This document shows, one piece after another, positions 1 through 8,244 of a stretch of DNA of 45,217 nucleotides. The stretch is from NCBI GenBank assembly GCA_026400395.1, contig JAPLPD010000129.1, positions 1-45,217 of the forward strand. The letters are read 5' to 3'. The translations under genes and the position numbers were made by a program. Numbering within the stretch: position 1 is the stretch's first letter; every line of letters starts with the position of its first letter. Source of the stretch: Alphaproteobacteria bacterium. GTDB taxonomy: Bacteria; Pseudomonadota; Alphaproteobacteria; Rhizobiales; Xanthobacteraceae. The notes under the pieces are model-generated. The model made no database searches and was not told where the DNA came from. It saw nothing but the letters and a program-made list of their open reading frames with translations.

Positions 1-61
1 AACGCACGACGCCCGCCCGTTCGCGCTCCGACGCGCTCATCGTCAGTAATCCCCTGTCCAT
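1..61 (-). CDS. Transposase, N-terminal fragment (partial at window edge)
   Basis: Read leftward from ATG at 59-61 the frame gives MDRGLLTMSASERERAGVVR and continues out of the window. An internal ATG at 38-40 gives MSASERERAGVVR. This resembles the start of ISNCY-type transposases, where a short Ser/Glu/Arg-rich lead precedes a helix-turn-helix. A purine-rich stretch (AGGGG) lies ahead of the internal ATG, which may make that the real start. Only about 20 codons are visible, so neither intactness nor family can be judged from this window alone. Confidence 0.4.
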   Translation of the reverse strand, partial: MDRGLLTMSASERERAGVVR

Positions 62-86
62 CAATGCCCCGTCGAATCAAACTCGA

Positions 87-132
87 AAAGGGGACATTCT
101 CACTTTGCACAAAGGGGACATTCTCATTGTGC
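87..132. repeat. Pair of 22-bp direct repeats at the IS end
   Basis: Copies at 87-108 and 111-132 share AAAGGGGACATTCTCA and differ at only two positions in the last six bases (CTTTGC versus TTGTGC). They are probable transposase-binding repeats of the adjoining IS end. From 133 to 345 I see no gene. A weak TTGACC at 156-161 with a poor CATTGT 17 bases later could be a promoter for cysS, but the match is weak. Confidence 0.6.
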
Positions 133-345
133 GCTAACACCGCCGCGGGCGGCTCTTGACCCTGCGCGGAGCTTGGACCATTGTCCCGCCATGAACGGCC
201 TTAACGCAATCTGCTGCATTTGCTGCGAGATTATTAGCTAGCGCACACGCTGGCTGCGGCCGTCTTTTCTCCTGATCGAGACATCATAGACGCCCGGCCA
301 GCAGGCCCAGGGAACGTCTTTCGTAACGTCATTTTGCAACGGCAC

Positions 346-1698
346 ATGTCTATGGAATTGAAACTCTACGATACCTTGGCGCGAGAGAAGCGAGTGTTTG
401 CCCCGATCGATCCGCAGCGCGTGCGCATGTATGTGTGCGGGCCGACGGTGTACGACTTCGCCCACATCGGCAACGCCCGGCCGGTGATCGTGTTCGACGT
501 GCTGTTTCGGCTGCTGCGCCACCTCTATGGCGAAAGCCGCGTCACCTATGTGCGCAACATCACCGACGTCGATGACAAGATCAACGCGCGCGCGGCCGAG
601 CGAGGCGTCTCGATCCGCGATCTGACCGAGGAAACCTACCAGAATTTCAAGGCGGACGTGGCGGCGCTCGGCTGCCTGCCGCCGACCGTCGAACCGCGCG
701 CCACCGATCATATCGATGAAATGAAGACGCTGATCGAACGGCTGGTGGCCAACGGCAACGCCTATGTGGCCCAGGAGCACGTCATTTTCAGCGTACCGTC
801 CATGAAGGGCTACGGTAAGCTCGCCAACCGTCCGCTCGACGAGATGATGGCCGGCGCGCGGGTCGATGTGGCGCCGTACAAGCGCGACCCGCTGGACTTC
901 GTGCTGTGGAAGCCGTCGAACCGCGGCGATCCTTCTTGGGAATCGCCGTGCAACATCCGCACGCCAGGGCGCCCGGGTTGGCATATCGAATGCTCCGCCA
1001 TGTCGTGGAAGCATCTAGGCGAGAGCTTCGACATCCACGGCGGCGGCATCGATCTCGTGTTCCCGCATCACGAGAACGAGATCGCGCAGTCGTGCTGCGC
1101 CTTCCACACGAAAGTGATGGCGAACTTCTGGATGCACAACGGCTTCTTGCAGGTCGAAGGCGAGAAGATGAGCAAGAGCGTCGGCAACTTCGTCATCATC
1201 CGCGACGTCCTGGCCGACTGGCCGGGAGACGTGGTGCGGCTGGCGATGCTGTCGAGCCATTACCGGCAGCCGATCAACTGGACGGTGAAGGGGCTGGAGG
1301 AAGCCGAGAAAGCGCTGGCGGGGTTCTTCGACGCGGCGTCTGCCGACGCAGAACCGCGTCCTGCGCCTAGTGTACTCGAAGCTTTGCTCGACGACATCAA
1401 CACGCCGAAGGCGATTGCCGAGATGCACGCGCTGAAGAATGCCGCCGGCCGCCGTGCGCTCGCCGGCACGCTGGGCTTTTTCGGTTTTCGGCCGGAGGAA
1501 CTGAAGGCGTGGCAGGCCGATCATGTGCCCGAGCCGGCGCTTCCGGCCGTTGAAATCGAAAGCCGGATCGCCGCCCGCAACGCGGCGCGCAAAGCCAAGG
1601 ATTTCGCCGAATCCGATCGGATCCGCGACGAACTTGCGAAGCTGGGCGTGGTGCTGAAGGATTCCAAGGAGGGCACCACCTGGGAGGTCGCCCGATGA
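346..1698 (+). CDS. cysS: Cysteinyl-tRNA synthetase
   Basis: This is a cytoplasmic class I aminoacyl-tRNA synthetase that charges tRNA-Cys. The protein is 450 residues, close to the usual ~460. Visible motifs are the zinc-site cysteine in MYVCGPT (C31), the HIGH-type signature HIGN (40-43), the HHENE zinc/active-site block, and KMSKS at 274-278. The start was set at ATG 346 ([11 protein letters not shown]), since family members begin here; a second ATG lies at 352 and an in-frame TTG at 334. The stop overlaps the next gene in ATGA, so cysS heads a translationally coupled run. No strong ribosome-binding site is visible. Confidence 0.96.
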   Translation: MSMELKLYDTLAREKRVFAPIDPQRVRMYVCGPTVYDFAHIGNARPVIVFDVLFRLLRHLYGESRVTYVRNITDVDDKINARAAERGVSIRDLTEETYQNFKADVAALGCLPPTVEPRATDHIDEMKTLIERLVANGNAYVAQEHVIFSVPSMKGYGKLANRPLDEMMAGARVDVAPYKRDPLDFVLWKPSNRGDPSWESPCNIRTPGRPGWHIECSAMSWKHLGESFDIHGGGIDLVFPHHENEIAQSCCAFHTKVMANFWMHNGFLQVEGEKMSKSVGNFVIIRDVLADWPGDVVRLAMLSSHYRQPINWTVKGLEEAEKALAGFFDAASADAEPRPAPSVLEALLDDINTPKAIAEMHALKNAAGRRALAGTLGFFGFRPEELKAWQADHVPEPALPAVEIESRIAARNAARKAKDFAESDRIRDELAKLGVVLKDSKEGTTWEVAR

Positions 1699-2201
1699 TG
1701 GCGCGCGCCCGCCCGACTTTCGCACTGCGTCCGTACTTGCCGCAGGACACCGAGATTCTGGCGGAAATCTTTCGCGCCAGCGTCGAGGAACTGACCGAGG
1801 ACGACTACACCCCGCCGCAGCAAGAAGCCTGGGCTTCCGCCGCCGGCGACACGGAGGAGTTTACGGCGCGGCTCGGAAAGCATCTGGCTCTGGTCGCCAC
1901 GATGGAGGGCTCGCCGGTGGGCTTCATATCGCTCGACGCGCCGACCGAGATCGGCCTGTTCTACGTGCATCCGGGTGCTGCTGGGCAGGGCGTCGGCCGG
2001 ATGCTCTATGACGCGGTCGAGAAGATATCGGCGGCGCGTGGCACACCGCACCTTTCGGTCGATGCGAGCGACACTGCGCGCGAGTTCTTCGTGCATCGCG
2101 GCTTCACGCCGGTGCAGCGCAACAGCATTTCGATCGGCAACGAATGGTTGAGCAACACCACCATGAAGAAGACGCTCGCAGCCAACGAGGACAATCCATG
2201 A
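1695..2201 (+). CDS. GNAT-family N-acetyltransferase
   Basis: A 168-residue protein with the GNAT fold. The acetyl-CoA-binding motif A is seen as [19 protein letters not shown] (residues 91-109, R/Q-x-x-G-x-G/A type), preceded by the beta-strand IGLFYVHP and followed by a FFVHRGF motif B-like block. It probably transfers acetyl from acetyl-CoA to a small molecule or protein amine, but the substrate cannot be read from sequence. Its start overlaps the cysS stop (ATGA at 1695-1698) and its own stop overlaps the next small gene, which indicates co-translation with cysS and cimA. Confidence 0.88.
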   Translation: MMARARPTFALRPYLPQDTEILAEIFRASVEELTEDDYTPPQQEAWASAAGDTEEFTARLGKHLALVATMEGSPVGFISLDAPTEIGLFYVHPGAAGQGVGRMLYDAVEKISAARGTPHLSVDASDTAREFFVHRGFTPVQRNSISIGNEWLSNTTMKKTLAANEDNP

Positions 2202-2311
2202 AACGCCCGGACACGCCTTTTCCGCGCCACTGGCGCTATTACATCGTGCTGAAATACCTGGTTCTCGCGGCCGCTGTCGCGCTGGCGCTGAAATACTTCG
2301 GAGTCTGGTGA
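2198..2311 (+). CDS. 37-residue single-pass membrane microprotein
   Basis: The frame reads [20 protein letters not shown] and then a hydrophobic segment (about residues 15-31, Ala/Leu/Val-rich), ending KYFGVW. It begins with a basic, proline-rich cytoplasmic-type lead and would span the membrane once. Its ATG overlaps the GNAT stop (ATGA at 2198-2201) and its TGA (2309-2311) shares a base with the cimA ATG at 2311. Overlaps on both sides argue strongly that it is translated. I do not recognise a function. It could tether or regulate a neighbour, or simply couple translation. Confidence 0.7.
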   Translation: MKRPDTPFPRHWRYYIVLKYLVLAAAVALALKYFGVW

Positions 2312-3936
2312 TGGCCGGCGAGCGCGAGCGCCTCTATCTGTTCGACACCACGCTGCGCGACGGCGCGCAGACCAATGGCGTCGACTTCACGCTGGTCGAC
2401 AAGGTTTCGATCATTCGTATGCTCGACGAACTCGGCATCGACTATGTCGAGGGGGGCTATCCCGGCGCCAACCCGACCGACACCCAGCTGTTCGCCGAGC
2501 CGCGCATGCTGCACACCACGTTCACCGCATTCGGCATGGTGCGTCGGCCGGGACGCTCTGCTTCGAACGATCCGGGTCTCAACGCCTTGCTCGATGCCAA
2601 GGCCGGCGCGATCTGCTTCGTCGCGAAATCGTGGGACTATCATGTGCGCGTCGCGCTCGAGACCACGCCGGAGGAAAATCTCGCCTCGATCCGCGACAGC
2701 GTAAAGGCCGCGCGGGCCAAGGGCCGCGAGGTGCTGCTCGATTGCGAGCACTTTTTCGATGGCTTTAAGGCCAATCCTTCGTTTGCGCTGGCCTGCGCCA
2801 AGGCGGCCTACGAGGAGGGCGCGAGTTGGGTCGTGCTGTGCGACACCAACGGCGGCACGCTGCCGCATGAGGTCGAAGCCATCGTCTCCGAAGTGGTCAA
2901 ACACATCCCCGGCGATCATGTCGGCATTCATGCCCACAACGACACCGAGCAGGCGGTGGCGAATTCGTTTGCGGCCGTGCGCGCGGGTGCCCGCCAGATT
3001 CAAGGCACGCTCAACGGGCTGGGCGAGCGCTGCGGCAACGCCAACTTGGTTTCCATCATTCCGACATTGAAGCTCAAGCGCGAATATGCCGATAAGTTCG
3101 AGATCGGCGTGTCCGACGAGCAGTTGAGAAATCTGGCGCGGGTGTCGCATGCTCTGGACGAGCGGCTCAACCGCTGGCCGAACCGTCATGCGCCTTATGT
3201 CGGCGAAAGCGCCTTCGCGACCAAGGCCGGCATCCATGCCTCGGCGATCCTCAAGGAGCCCGCGACTTACGAGCATGTGGCGCCCGAGGCGGTCGGCAAC
3301 CAACGCCGTCTTCTGGTGTCGGATCAGGCCGGCCGCTCCAACGTGATGTCAGAGCTCGAACGAATCGGCATCTCGGTCGACAAGAACGACCAGCGCGTCG
3401 CCCGCCTGCTCGACGAGGTCAAGGAGCGCGAGGCGATCGGCTATGCCTACGAGACGGCGGACGCCTCGTTCGAGTTGCTGGCGCGCCGCATGCTCGGCAC
3501 CGTTCCGAGGTTTTTCGACGTCAGCTACTTCGACGTGAAGGTCGAGCGGCGCGCCCATAACGGCCAAGGTTTGAAGGGCCAAGGCTTAAAGGGCGAAGAG
3601 GTGCTCACCACCGCTGTGGTCAAGGTCAAGATCGGCGACGACACGCTTATCTCCGCCGCCGAAGGCAATGGCCCGGTCAACGCGCTCGACGTGGCGTTAC
3701 GCAAGGATCTGGGCAAGTACCAGAAGTTCATCGAGGGGCTGAAGCTTACCGACTACCTCGTGCGCATCCTCAACTCCGGCACCGAGGCGGTGACACGTGT
3801 GTTGATCGAGAGCGAGGACGAGACCGGCAACCACTGGACTACGATCGGCGTGTCGGCCAATATCATTGACGCTTCGTTTCAGGCGCTGATGGATTCGATC
3901 ATCTACAAACTCGTGAAGGCCGGCGCTCCGGCCTGA
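2311..3936 (+). CDS. cimA: (R)-citramalate synthase
   Basis: A DRE-TIM metallolyase condensing acetyl-CoA with pyruvate to citramalate, the entry to the threonine-independent isoleucine route. The protein is 541 residues. The N-terminus shows LYLFDTTLRDGAQTNG, the metal-binding HAHND is in HIHAHNDTEQAVANS, and GERCGNANL follows. The C-terminal third is a LeuA-type regulatory domain, the usual site of isoleucine feedback. The start is ATG 2311, overlapping the microprotein stop; GTG at 2308 is the alternative. Near 3562-3591 a 15-base unit is duplicated in frame, giving GQGLKGQGLKG. Isopropylmalate or homocitrate synthase is less likely given the NGVDF form of the substrate loop. Confidence 0.88.
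   Translation: MAGERERLYLFDTTLRDGAQTNGVDFTLVDKVSIIRMLDELGIDYVEGGYPGANPTDTQLFAEPRMLHTTFTAFGMVRRPGRSASNDPGLNALLDAKAGAICFVAKSWDYHVRVALETTPEENLASIRDSVKAARAKGREVLLDCEHFFDGFKANPSFALACAKAAYEEGASWVVLCDTNGGTLPHEVEAIVSEVVKHIPGDHVGIHAHNDTEQAVANSFAAVRAGARQIQGTLNGLGERCGNANLVSIIPTLKLKREYADKFEIGVSDEQLRNLARVSHALDERLNRWPNRHAPYVGESAFATKAGIHASAILKEPATYEHVAPEAVGNQRRLLVSDQAGRSNVMSELERIGISVDKNDQRVARLLDEVKEREAIGYAYETADASFELLARRMLGTVPRFFDVSYFDVKVERRAHNGQGLKGQGLKGEEVLTTAVVKVKIGDDTLISAAEGNGPVNALDVALRKDLGKYQKFIEGLKLTDYLVRILNSGTEAVTRVLIESEDETGNHWTTIGVSANIIDASFQALMDSIIYKLVKAGAPA
3562..3591 (+). repeat. Tandem 15-bp in-frame duplication inside cimA
   Basis: Units at 3562-3576 (GGCCAAGGTTTGAAG) and 3577-3591 (GGCCAAGGCTTAAAG) differ at two positions. 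They encode a repeated GQGLK in the linker before the regulatory domain. The reading frame is kept. Confidence 0.8.
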
Positions 3937-3942
3937 GGGCCC

Positions 3943-4374
3943 ATGCTTGGCTGCTGCGCATGCACACGCCGCACAGCGCTTGCCTCTCTAGCGGCGGCAG
4001 GGGTTGCGCTGACGACGCGCGCCAAAGCCGCTCCCGCGGAGCATCGCGAATTCATCGACGCTGCGTTCCGTATGAAAGATGACGCGGTTCGCGCCGGAGA
4101 TCAGCCGTTCGGCGCGGTGCTTGTGATGGATGGTCGTGTCCTGGGATTCGGGCCGAGTCGGGTGGTCCAGAAGAGCGATCCGTATGCCCATGCCGAACGC
4201 GAGGCAATGCGCGAGGCGCAGGCGAGGCTCGGGCGCAGCGATCTTTCCGGCGCGATCCTTTATTCGACCTCGCGCGCCTGTCCGGCCTGCGAGGCCGGGG
4301 CGGCCGATGCGAACGTTGCACGGATGTTTTATGGCAGCACAGCGGTCGATGCCGGCCGCCCGAGGCGCTATTGA
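3943..4374 (+). CDS. Exported cytidine/deoxycytidylate deaminase-fold protein
   Basis: A 143-residue protein of the CMP/dCMP/guanine deaminase family, zinc-dependent hydrolytic deaminases. The zinc/catalytic motif is HAE (H83, E85) in PYAHAEREA, with the two cysteines in ACPAC (C113, C116). The substrate pocket block QPFGAVLV is present. Unusually it carries an N-terminal export signal: TRR at 8-10 followed by a hydrophobic Ala/Leu stretch, resembling a Tat signal, and a short Cys-rich lead (MLGCCAC). That would place it in the periplasm, where a folded zinc enzyme is typical Tat cargo. It sits 6 bases after cimA. The substrate is unknown, and the protein is slightly short for guanine deaminase. 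Confidence 0.8.
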   Translation: MLGCCACTRRTALASLAAAGVALTTRAKAAPAEHREFIDAAFRMKDDAVRAGDQPFGAVLVMDGRVLGFGPSRVVQKSDPYAHAEREAMREAQARLGRSDLSGAILYSTSRACPACEAGAADANVARMFYGSTAVDAGRPRRY

Positions 4375-4389
4375 GCCGGGTCAGGTGGG

Positions 4390-4773
4390 ATGATCGATCA
4401 TGTCTCGATCGGCGTGCGCAATCTTGACGTCTGCGCGCGCTTCTACGAGCCGGTGCTGGCGGCGCTCGGCTATGGCCGTCTGGTGTCCCGGCCCGGCGCC
4501 ATCGGCTTCGGCAAGAAATATCCAGAGTTCTGGCTGAACCAGCGGCGCGCCATGCCGGCGACTGAACTGGACAACGGCGCCCACGTTTGCTTGCGGGCGT
4601 CGAGCGTCGAGGCGGTGCAGGCGTTCCACACGGCGGCCTTGGCCGGGGGCGGGGAGTCCGACGGGGCGCCCGGGCCGCGTTCCGGACACATCGGCGGCTA
4701 CTACGCCGCTTTCATTCGCGACATCGAAGGCAACAAGATTGAGGCTGCGACGTTCGCCTCGCCACAGCCATAA
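4390..4773 (+). CDS. VOC (glyoxalase/bleomycin-resistance fold) protein
   Basis: A 127-residue single-domain vicinal-oxygen-chelate protein. The first repeat begins MIDHVSIGVRNLDVCARFYEPVLAALGY, with the metal-ligand His of the DHVSIGV strand. The second half ends with IRDIEGNKIEAATF, where a Glu serves as ligand in the family. Members include glyoxalases, dioxygenases and resistance proteins, and the substrate here cannot be assigned. It lies 15 bases after the deaminase gene and converges on the LOG gene with only 6 bases between stop codons. Confidence 0.85.
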   Translation: MIDHVSIGVRNLDVCARFYEPVLAALGYGRLVSRPGAIGFGKKYPEFWLNQRRAMPATELDNGAHVCLRASSVEAVQAFHTAALAGGGESDGAPGPRSGHIGGYYAAFIRDIEGNKIEAATFASPQP

Positions 4774-4779
4774 CCGCAA

Positions 4780-5379
4780 TCACATCTTGGCGTCGGCGGC
4801 CTTCATGGCCTTGTCCGACTCGGGCATCCGGCGCGCCGCGTCGATCAGCATCGGCAGCACCTCCTCCACCCGATCGGCGACAAGATAGTTGACGTTGAGG
4901 CCGGCGCGGATGAACTGCATCTGCTGCATGTGGTCGAGCAGCGAGCACAGCGGGTCCCAGAACTTCTTGATGTTGGCGAGCAGGATCGGCTTCTTGTGCT
5001 GACCGAGTTGGGCCCATGTCATCTGCTCGACGACCTCCGCCAGCGTGCCAATGCCACCGGGCAGGGCGACAAAAGCATCGGCCAGATCGAACATGCGCTG
5101 CTTGCGCTCGTGCATGTCGCGGGTCTCGATGATGTCGCCGCGGCCAAGGGCGATCTCTTTTTTGACCAGGAACGTCGGGATAACGCCGGTCGCCTGACCG
5201 CCGCGGTCGAGCACCGCGTTGGCCAGTTCACCCATCAGCCCGACCGAGCCGCCGCCGTAGACCAGGCCGATGTGATTGTCGGCAAAAATACGGCCGAGCG
5301 TCCGTGCCGCGGCGACGAACGCTGGGTCCGCGCCAGGCCCCGAGCCGCAATAGACGCAAATCTTTCGGATGGTGCTCAT
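4780..5379 (-). CDS. LOG-family protein (cytokinin riboside 5'-monophosphate phosphoribohydrolase)
   Basis: A 199-residue LOG/TIGR00730 protein that hydrolyses nucleoside 5'-monophosphates such as cytokinin ribotides or AMP to base plus ribose 5-phosphate. The nucleotide fold starts KICVYCGSGPGADPAF, followed by the YGGGSVGLMG loop and the diagnostic PGGIGTLAE (107-115). The start chosen is ATG 5377-5379 (MSTIRKICVYCG), the conserved beginning of the family; an upstream in-frame ATG adds 21 unrelated residues. It is divergent from the ABC exporter, with about 150 bases between them. Confidence 0.9.
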   Translation of the reverse strand: MSTIRKICVYCGSGPGADPAFVAAARTLGRIFADNHIGLVYGGGSVGLMGELANAVLDRGGQATGVIPTFLVKKEIALGRGDIIETRDMHERKQRMFDLADAFVALPGGIGTLAEVVEQMTWAQLGQHKKPILLANIKKFWDPLCSLLDHMQQMQFIRAGLNVNYLVADRVEEVLPMLIDAARRMPESDKAMKAADAKM

Positions 5380-5532
5380 GGTTTTCGGGTGGTCCGGGAG
5401 AGAAAGGGAGGCATATCCCCTGATATAGGACGGTGCGGGCACTCTGGCGAGGGCCGCATGTGCCTGGAAAACTCGCTGCCGTCGGTGTTTTCAGGTCAAG
5501 AATCCCCTATATGAGTTGCCGACCGGGTGCTC

Positions 5533-7485
5533 ATGAGTGAATCTCACATACGATCTGCGCAGACGATGAAGCGCGATGTCTCCGCCGACGGCGGCGGCAC
5601 GCTGCTCAAAACTTTGACTCGCCTGTGGCCCTACATCTGGCCGACCGATCGCCGCGATTTGCAGATGCGGGTGGTGTGGTCGACGGTGCTGTTGTTCGGC
5701 GCCAAGCTCGCCACCGTGGCTGTGCCGTTCACCTTTAAATGGGCGGTCGATGCGCTGAGCGGGCAGGGCAGCGCCCCCATTGCGCCCGACGACTGGCTGG
5801 TCTGGGTGTTTGCCGCGCCGATCGCCATGACGCTGGCTTACGGAGTCATGCGCATCCTGATGGCGCTGCTGACCCAGCTGCGGGACGGCGTGTTCGCCAA
5901 GGTGGCGATGCACGCGGTGCGCCGGCTGGCGATCCTGACCTTCAAGCACATGCATCTGTTGTCGTTGCGCTTCCATCTGGAGCGCAAGACCGGCGGCTTG
6001 ACCCGCGTGCTGGAGCGCGGCCGGAACGCGATCGAGACCATCGTTCGCATGGTGATCCTGCAACTCATCCCGACCATCGTCGAGGTCGTGCTGATCGCGG
6101 GCGTTCTGTTCTATCAATTCGATTGGCGCTACGTGGTCGCGGTGTTCGTCACCGTCGCGTTCTATATGTGGTTCACCTATGTCGCGACCGAATGGCGTAT
6201 ATCGATCCGCCGCCGCATGAACGACAGCGACAGCGACGCCAACACCAAGGCCATCGACTCGCTACTCAACTACGAGACGGTCAAGTATTTCGCGGCGGAG
6301 GAGCGCGAAACCAAGCGCTACGACCGCTCCATGGAGCGCTACGAGCGGGCAAGCGTCAGCTCTTATGTTTCGCTGAACGTCCTCAACGCGGGCCAGGCGG
6401 TGATCTTTACGATCGGGCTCGCGGTCACGATGGTGATGTGCGCCTACGGCGTCCGCAATGGAACCAACACGGTCGGCGATTTCGTCATGATCAACGCCAT
6501 GATGATCCAGCTTTACCAGCCGCTGAATTTCATGGGCATGGTCTATCGAGAGATCAAGCAGGCGACGATCGACATCGAGACGATGTTCAACATTCTGCAA
6601 CGCCCGGCCGAGATCGTCGACCGGCCGGACGCCAAGCCGCTCTCGGTGCGCGGCGGCAGCATCAAGTTCGAGGACGTCCGCTTCGCCTACGAGACCCAGC
6701 GGCCGATCCTCAAGGGCGTCAGCTTCGAGGTCCCGGTCGGCAAGACGGTGGCGATCGTCGGCCCCTCCGGCGCCGGCAAATCGACCATCTCCCGGCTGCT
6801 GTTTCGCTTCTACGAGGTCAGTTCCGGCCGCATCCTGATCGATGGGCAGGATGTGCGCGATGTGACGCAGACGTCTCTCCGTGCCGCCATCGGTATGGTC
6901 CCGCAGGACACGGTGCTGTTCAACGACACCATCCGTTACAACATCCGCTATGGCCGCTGGGAGGCGACCGACGCCGAGGTCGAAGAGGCCGCGCGGCTGG
7001 CACAGATCGACAAGTTCATCAGGATGTCGCCGCACGGCTACGAAACCGAGGTCGGCGAGCGCGGCCTGAAGCTGTCCGGCGGGGAGAAGCAGCGCGTTGC
7101 GATTGCGCGCACCATCCTGAAGGCGCCGCCGATTTTGCTGCTCGACGAAGCCACCTCCGCGCTCGATAGCCACACCGAGCGTGAAATCCAGGACGCGCTC
7201 GAGCTGGTGTCGCAGAACCGCACCACGCTGGTGATCGCGCATCGGCTTTCCACCATCGTCGGCGCCGACCAAATCATCGTGCTGGACAACGGAGTGATCG
7301 TCGAGCGTGGCACCCACAACGAACTGCTGGGGCAGGGCGGTCTCTATGCCAGCATGTGGAACCGGCAGCGCGAGGCCGCGGAGGCGCGGGAGAAACTCGC
7401 CCGGGTCGCCGAGGATCCGTCCGCGCCGAACCGCAACCCGCCGTCCATCGACGACGAACTCGCACCGGCCACCGCGGCGGAGTAA
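5533..7485 (+). CDS. Atm1/HMT-type ABC exporter (membrane plus ATPase)
   Basis: A half-size ABC exporter of about 650 residues. The N-terminal half has the six-helix transmembrane domain with the LNYETVKYF motif that marks the Atm1/HMT1 subfamily. The ATPase follows with Walker A GPSGAGKS (410-417), signature LSGGE (514-518), Walker B ILLLDE (534-539) and the H-loop IAHRLSTI. The family exports glutathione-linked sulphur or metal species across the inner membrane and supports metal tolerance. The start is ATG 5533; a GTG at 5527 and an ATG at 5566 are alternatives. A 9-base gap to psd suggests co-transcription. Confidence 0.9.
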   Translation: MSESHIRSAQTMKRDVSADGGGTLLKTLTRLWPYIWPTDRRDLQMRVVWSTVLLFGAKLATVAVPFTFKWAVDALSGQGSAPIAPDDWLVWVFAAPIAMTLAYGVMRILMALLTQLRDGVFAKVAMHAVRRLAILTFKHMHLLSLRFHLERKTGGLTRVLERGRNAIETIVRMVILQLIPTIVEVVLIAGVLFYQFDWRYVVAVFVTVAFYMWFTYVATEWRISIRRRMNDSDSDANTKAIDSLLNYETVKYFAAEERETKRYDRSMERYERASVSSYVSLNVLNAGQAVIFTIGLAVTMVMCAYGVRNGTNTVGDFVMINAMMIQLYQPLNFMGMVYREIKQATIDIETMFNILQRPAEIVDRPDAKPLSVRGGSIKFEDVRFAYETQRPILKGVSFEVPVGKTVAIVGPSGAGKSTISRLLFRFYEVSSGRILIDGQDVRDVTQTSLRAAIGMVPQDTVLFNDTIRYNIRYGRWEATDAEVEEAARLAQIDKFIRMSPHGYETEVGERGLKLSGGEKQRVAIARTILKAPPILLLDEATSALDSHTEREIQDALELVSQNRTTLVIAHRLSTIVGADQIIVLDNGVIVERGTHNELLGQGGLYASMWNRQREAAEAREKLARVAEDPSAPNRNPPSIDDELAPATAAE

Positions 7486-7494
7486 CATCGACCC

Positions 7495-8193
7495 ATGTCC
7501 GTTATCAACTCCATCCGCTCGCAACTTTCGCCGATCCATCCGCAGGGCTTTCCCTTCATCGGCGTGTTTGCGTTTCTCAGCCTGATCCTGTTCTGGGTCT
7601 GGTCGCCGCTCGGCTGGATCGGCACCATCGCCACCGCATGGTGCGTCTATTTCTTTCGCGACCCGGTCCGCGTCACTCCGGTGCGGGAAGGGCTCGTGGT
7701 GGCCCCCGCCGATGGCCGTGTCAGCTTGGTGGCGAACGCCGTGCCGCCGCCGGAACTGGGCTTGAGCGACCGGCCTCTGCCGCGCATCTCGATCTTCATG
7801 AGCGTGTTCGACTGTCACGTAAACCGCAGCCCGGTCTCGGGCCGGGTCGAGCGGATGGTCTACCGCGCCGGAAAATTCCTCAGCGCCGATCTGGACAAGG
7901 CCAGCGAAGATAACGAGCGCAACGCTTTCATCATCGCGGGTCCGCGGGTGCGGATCGGTGTGGTGCAGATCGCCGGTTTGGTGGCGCGGCGGATCGTGCC
8001 GTTCGTGCAGGAGGGCCAGGCCGTGGCCGCGGGCGACCGCATCGGCATGATCCGGTTTGGCTCGCGATTGGACGTCTATCTGCCCGAAGGCAGCAGGGCG
8101 CTGGTGGCGGAGGGCCAATCCTCCATTGCCGGCGAGACCGTTCTGGCCGATCTCGCCGCGTCCAGCGCCGGTCCGAGCTTTCGGGTTGGTTAA
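7495..8193 (+). CDS. psd: Phosphatidylserine decarboxylase proenzyme
   Basis: The enzyme decarboxylates phosphatidylserine to phosphatidylethanolamine at the inner membrane. The 232-residue length fits the short (type II/archaeal-like) PSD class. Two N-terminal hydrophobic segments are followed by the catalytic body with VVAPADGRV and [11 protein letters not shown]. The self-processing site is FGS in [15 protein letters not shown], giving cleavage between G189 and S190 to make the pyruvoyl group. It pairs with pssA 51 bases downstream, the two consecutive steps of the same pathway. Confidence 0.95.
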   Translation: MSVINSIRSQLSPIHPQGFPFIGVFAFLSLILFWVWSPLGWIGTIATAWCVYFFRDPVRVTPVREGLVVAPADGRVSLVANAVPPPELGLSDRPLPRISIFMSVFDCHVNRSPVSGRVERMVYRAGKFLSADLDKASEDNERNAFIIAGPRVRIGVVQIAGLVARRIVPFVQEGQAVAAGDRIGMIRFGSRLDVYLPEGSRALVAEGQSSIAGETVLADLAASSAGPSFRVG

Positions 8194-8214
8194 CGGGCCG
8201 ATTGCCGGCGTGGC

Positions 8215-8235
8215 ATAGCGCGCATAACGCGCTAT
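8215..8235. promoter_or_regulatory. Perfect inverted repeat between psd and pssA
   Basis: ATAGCGCG (8215-8222), a 5-base spacer CATAA, then CGCGCTAT (8228-8235). The repeat ends 9 bases before the pssA ATG. As RNA it forms an 8-bp GC-rich hairpin that would lie over the normal ribosome-binding position. As DNA it could be an operator. No run of T follows, so it is not a standard terminator. Confidence 0.45.
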
Positions 8236-8244
8236 ATTGGCCGC

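Larger units (their letters stand above)
1..136. mobile_element. End of an insertion sequence (ISNCY-like), cut by the window edge
   Basis: Two features define this element. First, a leftward reading frame that looks like the start of a transposase runs off the left edge. Second, two direct repeats sharing the core AAAGGGGACATTCTCA lie at 87-108 and 111-132, exactly 24 bases apart. Repeated short motifs just outside a transposase start are typical of transposase-binding sites at IS ends. The outer boundary near 136 is a guess, because no target duplication can be checked with one end missing. The family assignment rests on a short N-terminus and is tentative. Confidence 0.5.

Noticed and set aside
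334-345. TTG start four codons before the cysS ATG
   Set aside because: It adds QRH residues not seen in CysS proteins. ATG 346 or 352 gives the family start.
5380-5442. Upstream ATG extending the LOG protein by 21 residues
   Set aside because: The extension MPAPSYIRGYASLSL is not part of the family fold. The internal ATG starts directly at the conserved first strand.
6262-8118. Open frame of 618 codons on the minus strand opposite the ABC exporter and psd
   Set aside because: It is opposite two clearly identified genes, is rich in Arg/His/Asp as expected for antisense of GC-rich coding DNA, and shows no family motif.
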